DNA from: Candidatus Poseidoniaceae archaeon
Lineage (GTDB): Archaea; Thermoplasmatota; Poseidoniia; Poseidoniales; Poseidoniaceae
Reading direction: 5' to 3'
DNA length: 15,399 bases
Assembly (NCBI GenBank): GCA_023254445.1
Contig: JALRLN010000019.1
Location: forward strand, 1 to 15,399
A program made the translations under genes and the position numbers. Each line of letters opens with the position of its first letter. The stretch's first letter is position 1. A model generated the notes under the pieces. It was not told where the DNA came from and did not search any database. It was given only the letters and a program-made list of their open reading frames with translations. This document shows positions 13,943-15,399 of this stretch, piece by piece.

Positions 13943-14716
13943 ATGACCGTGGAGCGGAGCACGCCTCGACCCGGCCTTCGCCTGCTTCGCTTGACCGGTG
14001 AAAGCGCGACAGCCTCCCTGTCGAAGGCCTCGATCCCCCGCATTGCTGCGGCCATCGATGAGGCCCTTCAGGACCCTGACGTTCGTTCCTTGGTGCTCAC
14101 GGGTGAAGGGCGCTTCTTTTGCGCCGGTGCGGACATCGATGCCTTTCAGGCTGCCATCGACGCGAACGAGGCCGCATCGCTGATCCGGGACATGACCGGG
14201 GACCTTCACCCGCTGCTGGTCCGGATGCGGACGTCCTCGACCATCTGCGTGGCGGCGATGAATGGAGCGGCTGCGGGAGGGGGGCTTGGCCTCGCCCTGG
14301 CCTGCGACGCGCGGGTGGCGGTCCCGTCAATGCGCATCGCCGCCGCGTACGCAGGCATGGGCCTCTCGCCCGATGGCGGTGCCACATGGCTCCTTCCGAG
14401 GTTGGTTGGGGTTCAGGTGGCTCGTCGTTTCTTCCTCGACAACGGCATGTGGACCGCAGAGGAAGCCCTCGCGCACGGCGCCGTGGACCACATCGTCTCC
14501 GAAGAGGACCTGCTTGCCTCGGCCATGGACCTCGCTGAACGGTGGGGGGCGTGGGGGCCGCACGTGCGCGAATCCACAAAGCACCTGCTGCACGTGACGC
14601 ACGATCACGACCTCGAAACCCATCTGGCGCACGAGCGAACCCTCATCGAAGCCGCCGCCACCACCCCCGCCTTCGAAGCGGGTGTCGCGGCGTTCTTGGC
14701 GAAGCGAGGGTCGTGA
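13943..14716 (+). CDS. Enoyl-CoA hydratase/isomerase family protein (crotonase fold)
   Basis: The 257-residue protein has the crotonase core: FFCAGADIDAF (58-68) and NGAAAGGGLGLALACD (107-122) supply the oxyanion-hole loops that bind the acyl-CoA thioester, and GLSPDGGATWLLPRLVG (140-156) continues the fold. The two glutamates of classical enoyl-CoA hydratase are not evident (Gly115 and Tyr136 occupy those alignment positions by eye), while Asp144 in PDGG matches the aspartate kept in PaaG and dienoyl-CoA isomerase types, so isomerase chemistry is more likely than hydration. The N-terminus is atypical: the usual RPxxxNAL stretch is degenerate (ATASLSKASIPRI). GAGGTGA at 13935-13941 region serves as the ribosome site. 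It is sandwiched closely between the aldehyde dehydrogenase and the ion channel genes. The exact substrate is unknown. Confidence 0.88.
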   Translation: MTVERSTPRPGLRLLRLTGESATASLSKASIPRIAAAIDEALQDPDVRSLVLTGEGRFFCAGADIDAFQAAIDANEAASLIRDMTGDLHPLLVRMRTSSTICVAAMNGAAAGGGLGLALACDARVAVPSMRIAAAYAGMGLSPDGGATWLLPRLVGVQVARRFFLDNGMWTAEEALAHGAVDHIVSEEDLLASAMDLAERWGAWGPHVRESTKHLLHVTHDHDLETHLAHERTLIEAAATTPAFEAGVAAFLAKRGS

Positions 14717-14725
14717 GGGGACGTC

Positions 14726-15399
14726 ATGACCGATGCATCTTCGGAAACGCTTCGAGAACGGCTTCATGACATCGTTTTCGAGGCGGACACGCCGGCGGGC
14801 AAGGCCTTCGACGTCGGCCTGATCGTGGCCATCCTGCTCTCGATTGTGGCCGTGTCCCTCGAGTCCGTCGAGCAGATCGACGCCAAGCACCACCACCTGT
14901 TGGTCGTGATGGAGTGGGCCTTCACCCTCCTGTTCACGGTGGAGTACGTGATGCGCTTGGTCATCACCAGACGCACGGTGCGCTACGCCACCTCGTTCTT
15001 CGGGGTGGTCGACCTGTTGGCCATTTTGCCGACCTACCTCAGCCTCGTCCTTCCCGGCATCCAAAGCCTCGTTGTCATCCGGGCCCTTCGCCTGCTTCGC
15101 GTGTTCCGCGTGTTCAAGCTCACCCGCTACGTGGGCGAGGCCAACGTCTTGGGGCACGCCATCCTTCAATCACGCTCACGCATCGTCGTCTTCCTGACCA
15201 CCATCCTTGTGCTCGCGTTTATTTCAGGCGCAGGGATGTACCTCGTGGAAGGACCGAGCCATGGCTTCACGTCCATCCCACAAAGCGTGTACTGGGCCAT
15301 CGTCACGTTGACGAGCACCGGCTACGGTGACACGGTTCCCCAAACTGTCGTGGGCAAAGGAATCGCGGTCTTCATCATGGTGATGGGGTACAGCCTGAT
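14726..15399 (+). CDS. Voltage-gated potassium channel, Kv/KvAP-like (3' end off the window)
   Basis: 224 residues are visible before the edge. The order is S1 (about 29-45), S2 (58-80, with Glu73), S3 (91-109, with Asp96), the voltage sensor S4 with charges every third residue (Arg119, 122, 125, 128, Lys131, Arg134), S5 (152-174), a pore helix and the selectivity filter TLTSTGYGDTVP (GYGD 199-202), then the start of S6. These are the hallmarks of a tetrameric six-helix K+ channel of the KvAP type, gated by depolarisation in characterised relatives. The C-terminus, including the S6 gate and any regulatory domain, is cut off. The start has GAGGGG about 6 bases upstream and lies 9 bases after the crotonase gene, so it is probably on the same transcript, though no metabolic link is apparent. 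Confidence 0.93.
   Translation, partial: MTDASSETLRERLHDIVFEADTPAGKAFDVGLIVAILLSIVAVSLESVEQIDAKHHHLLVVMEWAFTLLFTVEYVMRLVITRRTVRYATSFFGVVDLLAILPTYLSLVLPGIQSLVVIRALRLLRVFRVFKLTRYVGEANVLGHAILQSRSRIVVFLTTILVLAFISGAGMYLVEGPSHGFTSIPQSVYWAIVTLTSTGYGDTVPQTVVGKGIAVFIMVMGYSL

Noticed and set aside
12404..14209. A ~600-codon upstream extension of the 2PGK-like kinase on the minus strand
   Set aside because: It is wholly antisense to the dehydrogenase and crotonase genes and shows no domain; the kinase P-loop lies right after ATG 12403.
1..15399. CRISPR arrays, insertion sequences, transposases, rRNA and tRNA genes, long direct repeats
   Set aside because: None was seen on reading; nearly all of the sequence is accounted for by typical genes, and no non-coding gap reaches 300 bases.

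Overview
The window is a gene-dense, GC-rich stretch (roughly 60% GC by eye) from what is most likely a euryarchaeon. The archaeal signs are a UPF0200-type P-loop kinase, a 2-phosphoglycerate kinase homologue, and an archaellum/type IV pilus-type assembly ATPase followed by two FlaJ-like platform proteins and two tiny pilin-like proteins. Several genes also have TATA-like boxes about 25 bases upstream of the start. The mixture fits marine Thermoplasmatota such as Marine Group II (Poseidoniales), but that placement is inference. Intergenic gaps are short, both convergent junctions have touching or overlapping stop codons, and I see no insertion sequence, rRNA, tRNA or CRISPR.

Layout. At the left edge a minus-strand gene just begins (1-21), preceded by the minus-strand XTP/dITP pyrophosphatase gene (74-724). 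Divergent to that is a CrcB/Fluc fluoride channel (794-1165), which converges stop-to-stop with a minus-strand cation diffusion facilitator (1166-2281). The transporter lies downstream of quinolinate synthase nadA (2324-3496). A 68-base divergent promoter region separates nadA from a plus-strand group: ABC ATPase (3565-4341), a 12-helix ABC-2-type permease (4344-6038) and a UPF0200 kinase (6077-6628).

The centre of interest is 6670-11747. A promoter with a TATA-like box and a 12-base perfect palindrome over the expected transcription start is followed by five tightly spaced genes: a FlaI/GspE-like ATPase, two single-domain FlaJ/TadC-like membrane proteins (the second with a cysteine-bearing, fibronectin-III-like ectodomain), and two small single-helix proteins that share a D-E-x-A-Q motif directly before a hydrophobic N-terminal segment. 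This looks like a self-contained archaeal type IV pilus-like assembly or secretion machine with no major pilin, prepilin peptidase or archaellum accessory gene in view. It resembles the poorly characterised haloarchaeal loci of a secretion ATPase, an F-family protein and several small DUF proteins.

The right third holds a 2-phosphoglycerate kinase-like gene (minus, 11744-12403), whose stop overlaps that of the pilin-like operon. Divergent from it is a plus-strand run: aldehyde dehydrogenase (12488-13933), an enoyl-CoA hydratase/isomerase-like protein (13943-14716) and a voltage-gated potassium channel (14726 to the edge, truncated in S6). The dehydrogenase and crotonase probably serve one catabolic route; the channel may simply share their transcript. 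Base composition and codon style look uniform, so I see no sign of recent transfer.
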